From Mycteria americana (taxonomy: Eukaryota; Chordata; Aves; Ciconiiformes; Ciconiidae): 64,000 nt of DNA. A program made the position numbers and the translations under genes. The stretch covers positions 108,693,756 to 108,757,755 of the forward strand of contig NC_134366.1 in assembly GCF_035582795.1 (NCBI RefSeq). The letters are read 5' to 3'. The notes below the pieces were generated by a model, which worked only from the letters and a program-made list of their open reading frames with translations, made no database searches and was not told where the DNA came from. Below are positions 60,982 to 64,000 of the stretch, one piece after another; position 1 is the stretch's first letter; each line of letters begins with the position of its first letter.

Positions 60982-61841
60982 CTAAAGTGTAATGACTGTT
61001 CCATCCTCCTCAATACCTCCTCTGGGGATAACCAGACTGTGTCGGGGATCAGTTTTTAAGGAACTGAGTAATTTGTGGATGTTGCCGTTGCTTTCTCGGC
61101 CAGAGTTGTTGTTGAGCACCAGGTCCCTTTGAAGTCTGTGGCTAAGGCTGCTGCCATTGATTCGAGAGAGGCTACTGGAAGTAAGGCTGTGCAGTTTAGG
61201 AATGTGCTGTGGCTCCAGACCGCCCTCAATGACAATGTCAGCCTCTTCGTCACTCTCCATTTCATCAGGGTGGAAGTTCTGCAGCACGTGGGATGTAGGC
61301 AAGCTATGGTGACTAGCAGTGCTGTCTGTAGACTGGCCAGAGCTACCAGACATCCTACTGCTTCGAATAATATTGTTCCTCTGGTTTGCTGGCTTGACCG
61401 TGATAATAAGATTATGGCTGTTGGCAATCATCATGTCTGTGACTTGGTCGAGAGTCTTTCCTGCTACTTCAATGCCATTAACTTCCAGGACTTCATCATT
61501 CACAGCCAGCAAGCCTGTGCTCTCTGCTAAGCCTCCAGGAACCATACGAGAGATGAAGATACCGGGTACTTTTTCTAGTCCATGAGGAGTAACCCTTACA
61601 CTGGTGCCATCGCGAATGTAAAATCCTAAGGGTTTCTCACACCCATGTCGATACAGCCTCACTCTCCTGTGTGTTTCGGGAAGAATGTCCACATCGATTA
61701 TGGAAGACACTGGTCTAAAATCATGAGGCATGCTAATGTTAATGTGGGGTCGCCGGCGGAGGTTGTCATTGCGGAGTGTCACCAGAGCCTTCTTCTTCCT
61801 CGATAGCGTGTTGGTCCCAAAATTACTGTAGTCCACTTCAT
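60982..61841 (-). CDS. PARD6G: PARD6G last coding exon (partial gene)
   Basis: The exon follows TTCTCTTTCAG and encodes 285 residues plus a split codon, ending VITL and TAG. PAR6 gamma is the adaptor of the PAR3-PAR6-aPKC-CDC42 polarity complex at apical junctions. Visible domains, numbered within the exon: the semi-CRIB around 32-49 ([18 protein letters not shown]) that binds CDC42, the PDZ domain at about 57-150 with its carboxylate-binding PLGF loop at 70-73, and a serine-rich tail ending in a PDZ-binding [37 protein letters not shown]-like and [13 protein letters not shown] motifs match PARD6G rather than PARD6B or PARD6A. The N-terminal PB1 exons (about 98 residues) are not in the window and should lie above 64000. 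An in-frame ATG at 61902 lies in the intron and is not the start. Confidence 0.96.
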
Positions 61842-64000
61842 CTGAAAGAGAAACAGTACCAGTGTATGAATCAAACAGAGAATAATTCAATCTACAGGGC
61901 ATTTTCCTCTTAAATCTGGTTCAGTGAAGCCATACTCCTAACAATATGGAAAAAATCAAATGAATTCTTCTGCTTACTGTAACCGTTGTTTCATTTTATG
62001 TCCATCAGCACATCGTTCAGAATAAATGAGTTGTTTTCAATGACTACCCGTATTTCTTCCATATTTTGAGGGAAAAAGACATCTGATTCTCAACTCCTGT
62101 TGTCACTGTGCAGAATGCAATTACTTGCAGCTGCAGGCCCAATATACCATCTTAGATGTGAGACCGTATTTTCAGAGTTGGATTGTAATTTTACACATAC
62201 ATCTCAAGCGGGCAAGGAGCGTATACACATTCCTAAACTAATAGTGTGAGTCAGGGAGTATTTTAATATCCAATACATAGCCTTAACTGATAGCAGACCT
62301 TAGGTACAAACATGAAAGCAGGGTGTGAGAGAGTAGCTGGATACGTGTTTTTAGCCTAGCCTTTTTTAGTAAGGAATTTATGTTAATATGCATCTCTCAG
62401 TACAGCATTTTTCTCTACGGAATATTTCACTTCATTTCAGCTGAATTTGACAGCAATAAAAAGTGCTAAAAGCACTAAGTACCAAAAAAGTTCTGTGTAA
62501 GCAAGCGGCCCGGTAGAAAGAGAGGCAGGGAGATAGAAACTGCTCTGCTGCTGAGTCCATATGCTAAGGATCACAGAACAGACATGGACTCACACACGCA
62601 TTCCTGCCCTTGAGAGGAAGATCCATAGGAAAGCAGCCTTTGTAGGGTCTACTGATTAAGGAATTGTTTAAATATTTCTGTCTCCGTAGTGGTATCTCAA
62701 AGGCATGTGGAAAGTGATCAACTTTAAATCAGCCAAGTAATATGACAAGTTATTCCATATAAGAAGCTCATGTTGTGCTTTGCATAAAAAAATACTTAGT
62801 CATGAAGTTGTTAATGTACAAAATGCGTCACTGCATTTCACATTAAAAATACTGTGCATATTTTAAACATGAAGCATGCACTAGCTGGAAAATTATTTCA
62901 CCGGGAGTTTAAGCATGCTAACACTTTTCAGATAAACTAACAGACTTTCAGTTTATTCTACTGTTGAAGATGAGCAGTAAAATACAAAAGTACAATTATA
63001 GAACTGCCACGAAGAAAACTTTCTCTCTGACGAATTAACCCTGCATAGTAATGTTTGAGGAAGTAAGACAATATCTCTACCTGACAAATGCTGGGAAAAA
63101 AAATGTGTTAGTAAAAACAAGCTTGTAATTACGTTTTTATTTCTTGCAAGGTCTCATTTTCAAGTCAGCTTTCAAGGCATATTATTGGCAGACTTCAATT
63201 AAGTGACATTAAGTTACATAACTCAAAGGACACTAAGAGAAGTGCTAAGCAGCAACCTGATCTAACTGAGCCTGCTTGGAGCAGGGTGCTGGATTAGCTG
63301 GCCTCCAGAGGTCCCTTCCAGCCTAAATTATTCTGTGATCTTACACAGTCCTTTGGGCTGGAAAAAATCGTTTGAATACTTCAGAAAGACTACTTCTGCG
63401 TTCTCCTATAAGTTATTTACACTGGCTATACTAACACTGAGGACATCACAAGGCATCTAGAAGGTCATCCTGAAGGAAAAGCTGCTGTGAAATAAAGCTA
63501 CTCCTTGGACAAGTTTGTTGTGTTCAACTTCACAGTTGCCTCTTGTCTCTCCTCCCACGCTGTTCAGAGCTGTACCAACTCCACAGGCCCTACTCTCTTA
63601 TTTAGACTGGCGAGGCAGAGGACTGGAAGTCCTTAAAATCATCCAAACACAAGAAGCTCCCAACTGGTTCCTGGAAGCATATTCACAGCCAAGACAGTGA
63701 CTGTGTGGAGATGGACCTTCTCAAGTCCACCTGGTGAGCAGAGTCAGTGCAGTGTTTACTCTTTTGAATGCACAAGCCACCTGTGGCAGCCAAAGCCAGG
63801 TATTGTTCCTTCTCTTTCATCAACAGGATCACCATCATCTACGTTCACCTAGACTAAGTTTTGATGGATGATTTTGAAAGTTGGCAACAAATATTTTTTC
63901 CTTGTAAAGTATGGATCCACAAGAGATGTCTTTCATCACCACAGTCTCAAACACTGTGCCCTGCTTACCCTCACAATTCACCGATAAATTTCTGTGACAG
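61842..64000 (-). other. PARD6G intron, extends past the window
   Basis: AT-rich sequence without exon-like frames. The PB1-domain exons of PARD6G were looked for and not found. One short CR1 3' fragment is present at 63.24-63.34 kb. Confidence 0.8.
63241..63342 (+). mobile_element. CR1 LINE 3' fragment, plus
   Basis: GCTTGGAGCAGGGTGCTGGA, then CTGGCCTCCAGAGGTCCCTT and TATTCTGTGATCTT form the final 100 bases of a CR1 element. It is antisense to PARD6G. Confidence 0.88.

Noticed and set aside
61056-61585. Open frames overlapping the PARD6G exon in other frames
   Set aside because: Shadows of the conserved PARD6G coding sequence.
60982-61902. PARD6G frame read as a 306-residue single-exon gene from the ATG at 61902
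   Set aside because: The first 20 residues are intronic. A clear TTCTCTTTCAG acceptor at 61842 and PAR6 homology place the exon start at 61841, with N-terminal exons outside the window.
1-64000. tRNA, rRNA, CRISPR or bacterial-type operon features
   Set aside because: None seen by eye; the window is vertebrate genomic DNA with spliced genes, CR1 and LTRs.

Overview
The window looks like nuclear DNA of a bird. Several copies of the avian/reptilian LINE family CR1 are present, with the typical 3' end (TTGGAAGGGGCC... followed by short ATTCTRTG repeats). Solo retroviral LTRs are also present. Three vertebrate genes can be rebuilt exon by exon, all on the minus strand. Long AT-rich introns and intergenic DNA carry most of the remaining sequence, and almost all other open frames are chance.

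Layout from left to right. 1-8.6 kb is intergenic, with a GC-rich patch (3.44-3.68 kb), an unassigned exon-like cluster (4.2-4.8 kb) and a minus-strand solo LTR (6.2-6.8 kb). From 8.67 to about 36.74 kb lies a complete five-exon GLIPR2/GAPR-1-family gene of 154 codons. Its first coding exon is only 13 nt and is split from the rest by a 13-kb intron. Its introns hold a second copy of the same LTR in the opposite orientation with a 5-bp target-site duplication, old and young CR1 pieces, and two GC-rich islands. 36.75-49.7 kb is intergenic, with a cluster of CR1 insertions at 42.4-44.3 kb and a strong foldback at 41.4 kb. A probable LTR at 49.7-50.2 kb contains a perfect palindromic estrogen-response-element sequence.

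50.6-56.94 kb is a complete five-exon BLOC1S4 (cappuccino)-type gene of 205 codons, starting in a CpG island. 57.2-58.04 kb is another LTR-like element with internal tandem repeats. 58.96-61.84 kb is the last exon and 3' UTR of PARD6G; its upstream exons lie beyond position 64000.

PARD6G makes a polarity-complex adaptor (semi-CRIB and PDZ). The BLOC1S4-type gene makes a subunit of the lysosome-related organelle complex BLOC-1. The GLIPR2-type gene makes a probably myristoylated CAP-domain protein of Golgi/lipid-raft membranes. They share no obvious pathway. The linkage is nevertheless informative: PARD6G beside a BLOC1S4-type gene mirrors PARD6B beside BCAS4 elsewhere in vertebrates. This suggests an ancient duplicated block in which the BLOC1S4 gene still has introns, whereas human BLOC1S4 is a single-exon gene elsewhere. 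I saw no convincing tRNA, rRNA, CRISPR or bacterial feature.
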